Positions 36,579 to 45,168 of a stretch of 64,000 nt of DNA are shown here, one piece after another. Each line of letters opens with the position of its first letter. The stretch's first letter is position 1. A program made the position numbers and the translations under genes. Source of the DNA: an uncultured Collinsella sp. (GTDB lineage: Bacteria; Actinomycetota; Coriobacteriia; Coriobacteriales; Coriobacteriaceae); the NCBI GenBank assembly GCA_900545745.1, contig URAD01000005.1, forward strand, positions 22,334-86,333, written 5' to 3'. The notes beneath the pieces are model-generated. The model was not told the origin of the DNA. It saw only the letters and a list, made by a program, of their open reading frames with translations, and searched no databases.

Positions 36579-36704
36579 TACCTTCTGCGTCGTAAACGAC
36601 AATGCTCAGCGGTATACGTGGGCAGTGCGGCTATCATGGTACTTTACCGATATCCGCACTGCTCGCGTAAACGTGCGGCAACCCATGCCAGACAAAGGAA
36701 CGCC

Positions 36705-38789
36705 ATGGATACTACCGATAGCGCCTATGGCGACAAACTCGTCCGTCTCGATACGTTCGATACCGCCGTGGCGGTCGACCCCAGCGCCGAGGACGACGCC
36801 AAGCGTCGGTTTATGACGCTTATTCTCCAGACGGCCCACCGCAACAACGGCAACATCGGGCACGTGCTGCGCGCGACCAACACGAGCGGCGAGGTCTTTG
36901 CCGTCAAGCTACTCAAGGACAATGCCATCCTTTCCGGCCAAGCCCCCGACCGCTCCGCCGAGCAATCGGCAGCGCACCTGGCCAGCACCGCCGCGCTGTT
37001 CGAGGAGTACCGTCATCTGTGTACCGTCTCGCACCTGCGCGGATTTCCGCGCGTCTATGGCTACGGATCGTGCGAGGATGACCCTCTCATCCTCATGGAG
37101 TGGGTCGAGGGCACCTCGCTCAAGCAGGCGCTGCCCCTGCTTCCGCACGACGCCTCGGGCGGGCTGACCACCCAGATGGTCGCCGCCGTCGGAAACGCCG
37201 TGCTTCGTGCGCTCTTGATGACCCAAGGCCTCGTGAATCCGGTCATCCATCGCGACCTGTCGCCTGCCAATATCATGTTCCGCACCACCAGCCGAACACT
37301 CGAGCAGCAGATTGCCGATTGTTCCTTTGACCCCTGCCTCATCGACATGGGCTCCGCGACCATGGCTCTCGGCGACGACACGATCACCCGGCGCGCCGAC
37401 ATCTGGCGCTTTGCCACACCCGCATACGCCGCGCCCGAGATGCTCACGCAGGATATCGAAGGCATCGCGGCCCTTCGCCGTTCACCCGCGATCGACGTCT
37501 ATGCGCTTTCGAGCATTCTGTACCAGCTCTACAGCGGTCGCAAACCGTTTGACTTTGAGTCGACGGACGCCGCTGCAACCGGCTCGTTCTATCTCGTAAA
37601 GACCAAGACCAAGCCGGCGCCGCTCGAGCCGCGCTGCGAGGGCGATGAAGCGCTCGTCCAAATCATCATGAAGGGTCTCTCAGTCGAGCAGTGCGATCGT
37701 CCCACCGAGCAGCAGATGCTCGAGGTGCTCTCGGCATACCTCACCGATGCCGAATCCGAGGGCCGCGAAGGCACAGGAGACGAGGCCGCGATTGATATCG
37801 ATTCTGGCACGCACCTTAAGGTCGACGTCGCCGGCGAGCGCGCACGAGAGATCCTGAATCAGGCCCGCCACGATGCCATGACCCGCCGCCGCTTTATTAT
37901 CGGCGGCGCTATCGCAGCCGTTGCGGGGCTCAGCGTTATCGGGGCGGCAACCCATGGCTTTGGCATCCCCGACTACCTCGACGGCATCCGCGGTTCACTT
38001 GACGACTACACCTGGGATCAGCTGCAGGAGATTTCGCTCAAGATTAAGGCCGCTGAGACCCGTAGCGAGGCACGCGAGATTGCCAAGCGCTATCACCTGC
38101 TCGATGCCGATGGGCATATCCCCTATCCGTGTACCAAGCGCGTGAAACTCACCAACGGGCTGGAGGTCGGCGCGCAGCTTGTGGGCATCCGCCACGATGA
38201 GCTTCTGGACGGGACGGGCAAGGCCGGACTGACGTTTATGTTCGACGCGGGTATTGCCGAGCGCAACGCTGCGGCTGAACTGCCGAGCGCCGGCTGGGCA
38301 GTTTGCGAGCTGCGGGAATGGCTCGACGGCGACGGCCTTAAGCTGCTGCCCAACAAGTTGCGCGCGCTCATCAAATCTGTCAAAAAGGTCTCGAATAACG
38401 CTGGCGCCGCCAACAGTGCATCGTGTCTGAGCGAGTTGCCCGCAACCCTTTGGCTGCCCGCCATGGTCGAGCTGTGCGGTACGCAACCGCCCGATTCGTT
38501 TGCCAAGGACTATCACTACCTGGCAGACATCTACAACGGCGAGGGCAAGGAGTATCAGCTCTTCCGCGAGCTCAAGGTGAGCCCGTATTCCACGAACGAG
38601 ACGATGGTCCGCCAGTGGAAGGGCAAGGACACCTGCTGGTGGGAGCGCACGGTGAGCCCCGACTCATCGGAGACCGAAGGCACGCTCTACATAAACCGTG
38701 TGGGCCACGACGGCGACGTCTTTACGTACGCAACGCCTGCGGAAAAGCCAAACAAGCTAACCTGTGTGATTCCCGGGTTCTGTATCTAG
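36705..38789 (+). CDS. Membrane-anchored Ser/Thr protein kinase with DUF6273-like extracellular domain
   Basis: A 694-residue protein. A kinase domain covers about residues 50-350: FAVKLLKDN (ATP lysine), MEWVEGTSLKQAL hinge, catalytic HRDLSPANIMF near residue 181, a DMGSA in place of DFG, and YAAPEM. The SPAN rather than KPEN loop is somewhat unusual. At about residues 393-418 is one membrane helix (RRRFIIGGAIAAVAGLSVIG). The outer 270 residues include ELPSAGWAVCELREWLDG and end WWERTVSPDSSETEGTLYIN, resembling DUF6273 domains of surface proteins. ATG 36705 follows AAAGGAA; the frame extends upstream to 36618 without a site. Together with the preceding FHA protein it forms a phospho-signalling pair that may sense something outside the cell. 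Confidence 0.85.
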   Translation: MDTTDSAYGDKLVRLDTFDTAVAVDPSAEDDAKRRFMTLILQTAHRNNGNIGHVLRATNTSGEVFAVKLLKDNAILSGQAPDRSAEQSAAHLASTAALFEEYRHLCTVSHLRGFPRVYGYGSCEDDPLILMEWVEGTSLKQALPLLPHDASGGLTTQMVAAVGNAVLRALLMTQGLVNPVIHRDLSPANIMFRTTSRTLEQQIADCSFDPCLIDMGSATMALGDDTITRRADIWRFATPAYAAPEMLTQDIEGIAALRRSPAIDVYALSSILYQLYSGRKPFDFESTDAAATGSFYLVKTKTKPAPLEPRCEGDEALVQIIMKGLSVEQCDRPTEQQMLEVLSAYLTDAESEGREGTGDEAAIDIDSGTHLKVDVAGERAREILNQARHDAMTRRRFIIGGAIAAVAGLSVIGAATHGFGIPDYLDGIRGSLDDYTWDQLQEISLKIKAAETRSEAREIAKRYHLLDADGHIPYPCTKRVKLTNGLEVGAQLVGIRHDELLDGTGKAGLTFMFDAGIAERNAAAELPSAGWAVCELREWLDGDGLKLLPNKLRALIKSVKKVSNNAGAANSASCLSELPATLWLPAMVELCGTQPPDSFAKDYHYLADIYNGEGKEYQLFRELKVSPYSTNETMVRQWKGKDTCWWERTVSPDSSETEGTLYINRVGHDGDVFTYATPAEKPNKLTCVIPGFCI

Positions 38790-38830
38790 GCGGCGGGCGT
38801 CTTGCCGTGACGGGACCCCTCCCCGGCAGT

Positions 38831-38888
38831 TGTCTCGATTTGTAACAGTTAGAGGTCATTTTCCCTGCTAGATGTTACAGATTGAGAT
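38831..38888. repeat. Family C palindrome upstream of copA
   Basis: Arms TCTCGATTTGTAACAG and its near complement CTGTTACAGATTGAGA-like sequence (ATGTTACAGATTGAGA) enclose about 25 bases. It lies 130 bases before the copA promoter. Confidence 0.75.
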
Positions 38889-38962
38889 GATTGGTTGGGA
38901 CGGTCCATCGGCCAACCATCCATCCTCATCTGTAACGAAATCTCATACATTTCTTTCTGTAC

Positions 38963-38993
38963 TGGACACCCCCAGGGGGTATGGGTGTATAGT
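38963..38993 (+). promoter_or_regulatory. copA promoter overlapping a CsoR-type operator
   Basis: TGGACA (38963-38968) and TATAGT (38988-38993) are 19 bases apart. The spacer carries the perfect GC-rich palindrome ACCCCCAGGGGGT (38968-38980), the form of known CsoR operators. A csoR gene lies downstream at 41882. Copper would release CsoR and open this promoter. Confidence 0.7.
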
Positions 38994-39040
38994 ATCGGCA
39001 GGTTAACATTTCCGACACTACGTCACAGAAAGGAGAAGCC

Positions 39041-41380
39041 ATGGCTCAAGATAAGTTTGACGTGGGCGGCATGACGTGCGCCGCGTGCCAAGCGCACGTG
39101 GACCGTGCCGTCAGCAAGCTCGACGGCGTCGAGAGCGTCGCGGTCAATCTGCTCGCCGGCTCTATGCTGGTGGACTACGACCCTGCGCAGGTCTCCCCCG
39201 ACGATATCTGCACCGCTGTCGATCGCGCTGGCTACTCGGCCTCGCCCATCAGCACGGGCACCGACGCTGTCCAAAGCGGCAGCTCGCAGGCCAGGTCTGG
39301 CGTCACCCATATGGAGTCGCCCACCAAAAAGTTGGAGGCCGCCGCCTCTGCCATGCGCACCCGCCTCATCGTCTCGATCGTATTCCTTGTCCCACTGTTC
39401 TACATAGGCATGGGGCACATGCTCGGCTGGCCGCTGCCCGGCATCTTCACCGACCACACCCACAGCATGACGCTCGCGCTCACCGAGCTCGTCCTGCTCA
39501 TCCCCATCGTCTACGTCAACGACGCGTACTTTATCAACGGCTTCAAATCACTCGTACACGGCGCGCCCACCATGGACGCTCTCATCGCCGTCGGCGCCAC
39601 CGCGTCAATCGCCTGGTCGCTCTACGCCATGTTCATCATGGCCGACCAGCTGGCCACAGGTCAGGTGCACGAGGCCATGATGACGAGCATGGACAACCTG
39701 TATTTTGAGAGTGCCGGCACCATCCTGTCGCTCGTCACCGTGGGCAAATACCTCGAGACGCGCAGCAAGTCCAAGACCGGCGGCACCATCGAGGCGCTGA
39801 TCGACCTGGCGCCCAAGACCGCGACCGTCGTGGCAGAGGACGGCAGCGAGGCCACCGTCGACGTCGACAGTATCCTTCCCGGCCAGGTCCTGCGCGTGCG
39901 CCCCGGCGAGTCCATCCCCGTCGATGGCGTGGTGCTCGAGGGCAGCTCGGCCGTGGACGAGAGCGCGCTGACCGGCGAGTCCATCCCCGTGGAAAAGACC
40001 GCCGGCGACACCGTCAACGCCGCCACTGTCAACCGCACCGGCTCGTTTACCTTCCGCGCCACACGCGTGGGCGCCGACACGTCGCTCGCCAAGATTGTCC
40101 AGCTCGTCGAGGACGCCAACGCCACCAAGGCGCCCATTGCTCGACTGGCCGACAAGGTCGCCGGCGTGTTTGTGCCCGTGGTGTTCGTGATCTCGGCCGT
40201 GACCTTCTTGGTGTGGATGGCACTGACCGAAAGCGTCAACGAAGCGCTCACCTCCGCCGTCGCCGTGCTGGTGATCAGCTGCCCGTGCGCGCTGGGCCTG
40301 GCCACGCCCGTCGCCATTATGGTCGGCACCGGCAAGGGCGCCGAGATGGGCATTCTGTTTAAGAGTGCCGAGGCGCTGGAGAACCTGCGCAGCGTGGGCA
40401 CCGTGGTGCTCGATAAGACGGGCACGGTCACCCGCGGCAAGCCTGCCGTGACCGATATCGTAGTGGCCACGCGCGCCGACGACTCGCCCGCCATGAGCAA
40501 AAAGGCGCTGCTCAAGCTGGCCGCTGCGCTGGAGCGCTCAAGTGAGCACCCGCTGGCCGAGGCGATTATGGCCGAGTGCGAGACACGCGGGATCGTCGCG
40601 CGCATGGTCGAGGACTTTGCGGCCGTGCCCGGACGAGGCGTTACGGCGCGCGAAGGGCAAAACGCCATTGCAGCCGGCAACGTACGCCTGATGGACGAGC
40701 TGGGCGTTACCGTGCCCGCGGGTCTTGCCGAGCAATTTGCCGCCGAGGGCAAGACGCCGCTGTTCTTTGCCAAGAACGGCGAGCTTGCCGGTACCATCGC
40801 CGTGGCCGACGAGGTCAAAGAGACGAGCGCCGAGGCCATCGCCGCGCTCCGCAAGCTCGGCGTCGACGTGCGCATGCTCACCGGCGATAACCGTGTGACG
40901 GCCGAAGCAATCGCCCGCCGCGTGGGGCTGAGCAGCGAACAGGTCATCGCCGACGTCCTCCCCGCCGACAAGGAGCACCACGTACGCGAGCTGCAGGATG
41001 CGGGCAGCAAGGTCGCCATGGTGGGCGACGGCATCAACGACTCACCCGCCCTGGCGCGCGCCGACGTGGGCCTCGCTATCGGCACCGGCGCCGACATCGC
41101 CAAGGAGGGCGCCGACGTGGTACTCATGCGCAGCGACCTCATGGATGTCGCCCGCGCCATCGAGCTTTCGCGCGCCACGATCCGCAACATCAAGCAGGAC
41201 CTGTTCTGGGCGCTGTTCTACAACGGCATCGGCATTCCGCTGGCGGCGGGTGTGTTCTTCCCCCTCACCGGTTGGCAACTCTCGCCGATGTTTGGCGCCG
41301 CGGCCATGAGCCTGTCGAGCGTGTGCGTCGTAAGCAATGCGCTGCGCTTAAAATCCTTTAAGCCAAAAGTGGCAAAATAG
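39041..41380 (+). CDS. copA: Copper-exporting P1B-type ATPase
   Basis: A 779-residue Cu(I) efflux pump. One N-terminal heavy-metal domain carries MTCAAC near residue 8-13. The transmembrane metal site CPC is in VISCPCALGLATP near residue 413. The phosphorylation motif DKTGTVTRG is near residue 457, HPLAEAI (the nucleotide-binding HP) near 507, and GDGINDSPALARAD near 662. All are intact. ATG 39041 has AAAGGAGA upstream. It is the first gene of a copper cluster with copZ and csoR; the promoter carries a CsoR palindrome. The CPC and HP motifs fit a Cu(I) pump rather than a Zn/Cd pump, which would have HP plus different TM residues. Confidence 0.96.
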   Translation: MAQDKFDVGGMTCAACQAHVDRAVSKLDGVESVAVNLLAGSMLVDYDPAQVSPDDICTAVDRAGYSASPISTGTDAVQSGSSQARSGVTHMESPTKKLEAAASAMRTRLIVSIVFLVPLFYIGMGHMLGWPLPGIFTDHTHSMTLALTELVLLIPIVYVNDAYFINGFKSLVHGAPTMDALIAVGATASIAWSLYAMFIMADQLATGQVHEAMMTSMDNLYFESAGTILSLVTVGKYLETRSKSKTGGTIEALIDLAPKTATVVAEDGSEATVDVDSILPGQVLRVRPGESIPVDGVVLEGSSAVDESALTGESIPVEKTAGDTVNAATVNRTGSFTFRATRVGADTSLAKIVQLVEDANATKAPIARLADKVAGVFVPVVFVISAVTFLVWMALTESVNEALTSAVAVLVISCPCALGLATPVAIMVGTGKGAEMGILFKSAEALENLRSVGTVVLDKTGTVTRGKPAVTDIVVATRADDSPAMSKKALLKLAAALERSSEHPLAEAIMAECETRGIVARMVEDFAAVPGRGVTAREGQNAIAAGNVRLMDELGVTVPAGLAEQFAAEGKTPLFFAKNGELAGTIAVADEVKETSAEAIAALRKLGVDVRMLTGDNRVTAEAIARRVGLSSEQVIADVLPADKEHHVRELQDAGSKVAMVGDGINDSPALARADVGLAIGTGADIAKEGADVVLMRSDLMDVARAIELSRATIRNIKQDLFWALFYNGIGIPLAAGVFFPLTGWQLSPMFGAAAMSLSSVCVVSNALRLKSFKPKVAK

Positions 41381-41409
41381 GCTCACCATTAAGTCCATTT
41401 AGAACGGGT

Positions 41410-41502
41410 TTTCCAGGTGCCCGAGATTGACCTGAAAGAGGAGCGACGCGTACTTTGGTACGCGAGCGACGGCTTGAAGGTCAAGGTCGGGTGCCTGGGA
41501 AA
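41410..41502. repeat. 93-bp nested inverted repeat between copA and copZ
   Basis: Outer arms of about 24 bases (TTCCAGGTGCCCGAGATTGA and near complement) surround a core with a perfect inner stem CGCGTAC/GTACGCG. Two to three mismatches occur in the outer arms. It has the same plan as the elements at 19015 and 63612 (long locus-specific arms around a small nested hairpin), but the core is different. It would lie in the copA-copZ transcript and might change the expression ratio. Confidence 0.7.
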
Positions 41503-41527
41503 GCCGACACAACAGAGAGGAATATCC

Positions 41528-41749
41528 ATGCGTTTCACAATCAAGACTTCCGGCCTCATGTGCGGCCATTGCGACGCCACCGTCGAGACCGCGCTGCTCA
41601 ACGTTGCCGGCGTGACCGACGCCGATGCCGATCACGAGACCCAGACCGTCCAGGTAGAGTGCGCCGACACCGTGACCGCCGAGCAGCTCGCCGCCGCCGT
41701 CGAGGGCGCCGGCGAGAAATTCCATGCCCTGTCCGTAACCGCCGCGTAG
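41528..41749 (+). CDS. copZ: Copper chaperone, heavy-metal-associated domain protein
   Basis: A 73-residue single HMA domain, the usual size of CopZ. The copper-binding motif is GLMCGHCDATVE, and DADADHETQTVQVECADTVT forms the second beta strand region. ATG 41528 has AGAGAGGAA upstream; the open frame further upstream runs through the inverted repeat and is not used. It delivers Cu(I) to CopA. Position between copA and csoR supports this. Confidence 0.9.
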   Translation: MRFTIKTSGLMCGHCDATVETALLNVAGVTDADADHETQTVQVECADTVTAEQLAAAVEGAGEKFHALSVTAA

Positions 41750-41772
41750 CAGGCGCCACCTGCCCCCTCAGA

Positions 41773-41839
41773 AGTTGCGGTGAAATACGGACTGTTGAGC
41801 CGCCCTAGGCCCTTAAACAGTCCGTATTTCACCGCAACT
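41773..41839. repeat. Family B palindrome between copZ and csoR
   Basis: Arms AGTTGCGGTGAAATACGGAC and complement pair perfectly over 24 bases. Compared with the copy at 17750 a G is replaced by C in one arm and the matching C by G in the other, a compensating change. Confidence 0.85.
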
Positions 41840-41881
41840 GACGGGGACATCCGGAAGATCGACCAGAAACGAGGACCCGCC

Positions 41882-42154
41882 ATGATGGCAGACCACAAAT
41901 CGGTGACCCGCATGCTCAAAACGGCACGCGGCCAGATCGACGGCATCTTGCGGATGGTCGATGAGGACCGCTATTGCGTCGACATCTCCACGCAGCTCAT
42001 GGCAACACAGGCGCTCCTCGCGCGCATTAACGCCGACGTGCTCAAGGCGCATATCGAGGGCTGCGTGACTTCGGCAATCGAATCGGGCGACGAAGACCTC
42101 AAAGCCGCCAAACTCGCCGAAATCGAACGCGTCGTCGACAAACTCTCCAAGTAA
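41882..42154 (+). CDS. csoR: Copper-sensing transcriptional repressor CsoR family
   Basis: A 90-residue all-helical repressor. The Cu(I) ligands are visible as Cys in EDRYCVDIS and His and Cys in LKAHIEGCVTSAI, the C-H-C pattern of CsoR. KSVTRMLKTARGQIDGILRM is the DNA-binding first helix region. ATG 41882 is preceded by GAGGA; a second ATG follows directly. The gene closes the copper cluster, and the palindrome at the copA promoter is its expected target. The related RcnR (Ni/Co) and FrmR families have different ligands. Confidence 0.93.
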   Translation: MMADHKSVTRMLKTARGQIDGILRMVDEDRYCVDISTQLMATQALLARINADVLKAHIEGCVTSAIESGDEDLKAAKLAEIERVVDKLSK

Positions 42155-42164
42155 TTGGGGCATT

Positions 42165-42212
42165 GGGGACAGGTACGTTTGCACCACATTGGTGCAGATT
42201 AACCTGTCCCCC
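42165..42212. repeat. Family E palindrome (GGGGACAGGT type)
   Basis: GGGGACAGGT and ACCTGTCCCC at the ends, with an inner stem TGCACCA/TGGTGCA. It follows the csoR stop by about ten bases and could be its terminator. A variant lies at 58953-58990. Confidence 0.7.
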
Positions 42213-42266
42213 TTGCTCTAAATCGGGTATAAAGGCGTGCGGCATATCGAATGAAAGGCAATTTGC

Positions 42267-42740
42267 ATGAATGACTTTATGAAGGGCCGCAATGGCGCTG
42301 ACGAACTCACCATCGTGATGGGCTTCGCAGGCATTATCATCGCCATGATCGGATCGATAGCCCGCATCCAGTGGCTCAGCTGGATTGCCATCGCCGTAAT
42401 CGTGATTGGCGTGCTGCGCGGCCTGTCCAAAAATATCGACGCACGTCACAAGGAGAACGAGGCCTTTGTCGCCGCGACCGCCAATGTTCCCGGCTTGGGC
42501 AAGTTTGTCGCCAGCTTGGGCGCCGGCGCCGCAGCGGCCAGCACCTCACGCGCAGCCGGAACGAGCAAGGAAGACTTTGAGCGCGCCAAGCGCACGGCCA
42601 AGAAGATGTGGAAGGGTCGCAAGACCACGGCATACCTCAAGTGCCCCAACTGCGGCCAGATGCTCTCCGTCCCCAAGGGCAAGGGCAAGATTCGCGTCAC
42701 CTGCCCCAAGTGCCACGCCAAGATGGAGACGCGCTCATAG
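42267..42740 (+). CDS. Small membrane protein with C-terminal zinc ribbon
   Basis: A 157-residue protein. Residues about 12-52 hold two hydrophobic helices (ELTIVMGFAGIIIAMIGSI, WLSWIAIAVIVIGVLRGL). A basic linker (about 85-120) leads to a zinc ribbon: YLKCPNCGQMLSVPKGKGKIRVTCPKCHAKM, with CPNC and CPKC. No enzymatic motif is seen. The ATG at 42267 has GAAAGGCAA upstream. Similar proteins occur in Coriobacteria, but no function is assigned; the zinc ribbon suggests nucleic-acid or protein binding at the membrane. Confidence 0.82.
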   Translation: MNDFMKGRNGADELTIVMGFAGIIIAMIGSIARIQWLSWIAIAVIVIGVLRGLSKNIDARHKENEAFVAATANVPGLGKFVASLGAGAAAASTSRAAGTSKEDFERAKRTAKKMWKGRKTTAYLKCPNCGQMLSVPKGKGKIRVTCPKCHAKMETRS

Positions 42741-42762
42741 CCGCTACACCATAGGACAAATA

Positions 42763-42798
42763 AAAGCCGAGGCCTCGCACCGGGACCTCGGCTTTTTC
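42763..42798 (+). terminator. Terminator after the zinc-ribbon gene
   Basis: AAAGCCGAGG pairs with CCTCGGCTTT, followed by TTCTG. It lies 22 bases beyond the stop codon. Confidence 0.8.
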
Positions 42799-42847
42799 TG
42801 ATTATGACAAAAGGATTGTCCCTTTTTCGCATCGCCATATCGCGCGC

Positions 42848-44218
42848 TTACGCCACGCCGTCGCGGGCAAGCTCCTCGGCCAGCGCCTCAGCCGGCATGG
42901 CCATAATCGCGTCGAGCTCGGCGTCCACCTCGGGAATACGCTTCACCTTGAGCTTGCGTACCAGATCACCGCGACACATCACATGTATCGGCTCACGCAG
43001 AGCGCACAGATTATCGAGAGGATTCTCGCGCGTTACCAAGATATCGGCAGCCTTGCCGCACTCGATCGCGCCAGTATCGCCGCCCAGCCCCAGCAGCTCG
43101 GCATTAACCTGCGTGGCTGTATGCAGTGCGAAGGCGTTGCTCACGTCGACATACTTGGCAAAATAGGCGACCTCGCGCCACATGTCATACTGCGTCACGA
43201 ACGGGCAGCTTGAGTCCGTGCCAAGGCCCACCTTAACGCCAGCTTCCAGTGCGGCACGGGCGCTCTCGATGATGCCCGAGCACACGATGTCGCCGTTCTT
43301 CTTTTGCGTATCGGTAGAATGGGTCTTTTCCGGGTCGAGCAATACAAACGGCAGCGCCGGGCTGATAGTGCAGGTCACACTCGGAGCACGCCCCTCGAGC
43401 TGCGTGCCCGCGGCGCCACGGTACAGCTCCAAGATTTCGGGTGTCAACGGAGCGCCGTGCTCAATCGTGTCAACGCCGGCCTCAAGCGCGGCCTTCACGC
43501 CCTCGGTACTCTCGACATGGGCCATAACCGGAAGGCCCATATCGTGCGCCGCCTTGCATGCCGCCGCGGCAACCTCCACTGGCATACGCAGCACGCCCGG
43601 CTCGCCCACCTCGGTCGCATCGAACACGCCGCCCGTCACGAACAGCTTAATGACGTCGGCACCACGCGCATACAGGTCGCGCACCTGTTCGGCTGCCTCG
43701 GCGGGACTGTTGGCCACCTGGGCGAACAGGCCCGCACCATGGCCGCCCGGCACCGTGATGCCCGTTCCCGGCGCCACCAGGCGAGGACCCTGATACTTGC
43801 CGGCATCGATAGCATCGCGCACGGCCAGATCGGCAAACAGCGGGTCGCCCGCGCCGCGCACCGTGGTCACGCCGCTTGCTAGCTGCTGCTGGGCACTGCC
43901 TTTGAGGATGCGGCGGACGATGGTGCGGCCCACGGGATTATCGAGCTTCTTCATCAGCGCGCCCGCATCGCCGGCCGAGACAGGCTTGCCCGAGCCGCAC
44001 AGGTGCACGTGCATATTGATGAGACCGGGCATGAGATACGCACCACCCAGGTCGATAACCTCGGCACCCGCGGGCGCCTGCGCCACAGCACTCGGCCCCA
44101 TCCATGTGATGACACCGCGCTCAACGACCACGGCCATGTCGGGCTGCGGCTCCATATGTTCCGAACCATCCAAGACGGTCGCATTGATGAACAACGTGGA
44201 ACGATCGGCAGACGCCAT
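42848..44218 (-). CDS. Amidohydrolase (imidazolonepropionase/prolidase-like)
   Basis: A 456-residue metal-dependent hydrolase. Metal ligands: HVH in LINMHVHLCG near residue 65, a probable carbamylated Lys in DVIKLFVTGGV near 200, His in VMAHVEST, His in DTIEHGAPL, and Asp in GLGTDSS near 345. The N- and C-terminal beta-sandwich pieces (FINATVLDGSEH..., GAIECGKAADILVTRENPL) are typical of the imidazolonepropionase-like subgroup that includes prolidases of dipeptides. ATG 44218 has GGGAGGAG; an upstream frame start at 44251 has weaker support. No histidine-degradation genes are near, so the substrate is not known. Alone, with family C palindrome beyond its start. Confidence 0.88.
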   Translation of the reverse strand: MASADRSTLFINATVLDGSEHMEPQPDMAVVVERGVITWMGPSAVAQAPAGAEVIDLGGAYLMPGLINMHVHLCGSGKPVSAGDAGALMKKLDNPVGRTIVRRILKGSAQQQLASGVTTVRGAGDPLFADLAVRDAIDAGKYQGPRLVAPGTGITVPGGHGAGLFAQVANSPAEAAEQVRDLYARGADVIKLFVTGGVFDATEVGEPGVLRMPVEVAAAACKAAHDMGLPVMAHVESTEGVKAALEAGVDTIEHGAPLTPEILELYRGAAGTQLEGRAPSVTCTISPALPFVLLDPEKTHSTDTQKKNGDIVCSGIIESARAALEAGVKVGLGTDSSCPFVTQYDMWREVAYFAKYVDVSNAFALHTATQVNAELLGLGGDTGAIECGKAADILVTRENPLDNLCALREPIHVMCRGDLVRKLKVKRIPEVDAELDAIMAMPAEALAEELARDGVA

Positions 44219-44366
44219 ATCGAGCTCCTCCCTCACGATTAACTTGAACATTTGTCCATTATCACCTAATGCAGCGACCTAAAGTCAAGCATATCGGTTA
44301 ACGGAGGGAAGAGGGGATGTGGGGGACGGAATACGTTGCAGCCCCACCCCAGCAACACCAGGGGAA

Positions 44367-44425
44367 TGTCTCGATCTGTAACAGTTACGGGCCCAAACAG
44401 CCGCCAAACGTTACAGATTGAGACA
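44367..44425. repeat. Family C palindrome between amidohydrolase and unknown gene
   Basis: Arms TGTCTCGATCTGTAAC and GTTACAGATTGAGACA enclose about 27 bases. It is one of the cleanest copies of the family. Confidence 0.85.
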
Positions 44426-44460
44426 AAGTCAGGGCAGCAGGGCGACACCAGCCACATCCC

Positions 44461-45168
44461 CTACTCCCACTCCTGCTCGTAGATGTTGAGCGACTTTACG
44501 TAGCGCCCCTGGGCGCCCATGATGTCGCGGACCAGGCGCAAGAAGAAACTGATGCACGAGGTGTCAAAGCCATCCTGCAGGTCCTCCGGATGCACCGCAC
44601 CCGGCCCATCGACTGCCGTGTCACTCAGGCGCGCGATGTCGTACAGATAGAGCTGTCCCGCCGTCAGCCAGACATCGTCGACGCAGGCGAGGCGCACCGC
44701 AATCGCTCCGTCGCTCCAATGCTCCTTTTGCACGATATGCGGGTCGTAGACATCAAAGCGACGGTCGGCGCGCGTGTCCTTCAGCGCGACCATACCAGTC
44801 GCAGGATCCTTGTCCAAAATGCCAAAGCGCGAGAAATACTGCGTGTCGCGTACCTGCTCGAGCCGCTTGAGCGCGGCAGGCGAAAGCGATGTCGGCGGCT
44901 CTTCAACATACAGCTCGAGCAGCGTCTTGCCATGGCGATAGGGGCGCTCGAAGAGCAGCCAATCGGTAAATGCCATGTTGTAGGCCATGATTTCGTTTTG
45001 CGAAGGCTCGGTGCAATAGCTGAGCCACGGGTCGACAATGATCTCGAACTGTTCGCGCGCCGGCTCCAAAAACTGGAACTTCCGCAGCATCCAAAAATGG
45101 GCCATGTCGGCAATATCGTTGCCGACGGCTTCGGCTAGCTGCGCTCGGTCTAAAACGTGGTCAGTCAC
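44461..45168 (-). CDS. Unknown conserved-looking protein
   Basis: A 235-residue soluble, acidic protein that I do not recognise. It begins with a GTG at 45168, which has GAGGAGG five bases upstream. Notable features are aromatic-rich stretches (AHFWMLRKFQFLEPAREQF, AYNMAFTDWLLFERPYRHG) and a region DGFDTSCISFFLRLVRDIMG near the C-terminus. No signal peptide, membrane segment or catalytic motif is visible. Codon use looks like that of the neighbours. It lies alone between palindromes of families C and D, upstream (minus direction) of nothing cotranscribed. Confidence 0.75.
   Translation of the reverse strand: MTDHVLDRAQLAEAVGNDIADMAHFWMLRKFQFLEPAREQFEIIVDPWLSYCTEPSQNEIMAYNMAFTDWLLFERPYRHGKTLLELYVEEPPTSLSPAALKRLEQVRDTQYFSRFGILDKDPATGMVALKDTRADRRFDVYDPHIVQKEHWSDGAIAVRLACVDDVWLTAGQLYLYDIARLSDTAVDGPGAVHPEDLQDGFDTSCISFFLRLVRDIMGAQGRYVKSLNIYEQEWE

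Noticed and set aside
39661..41193. 510-codon minus-strand open frame over copA
   Set aside because: Antisense of copA; Ser/Thr/Ala-rich translation without motifs.
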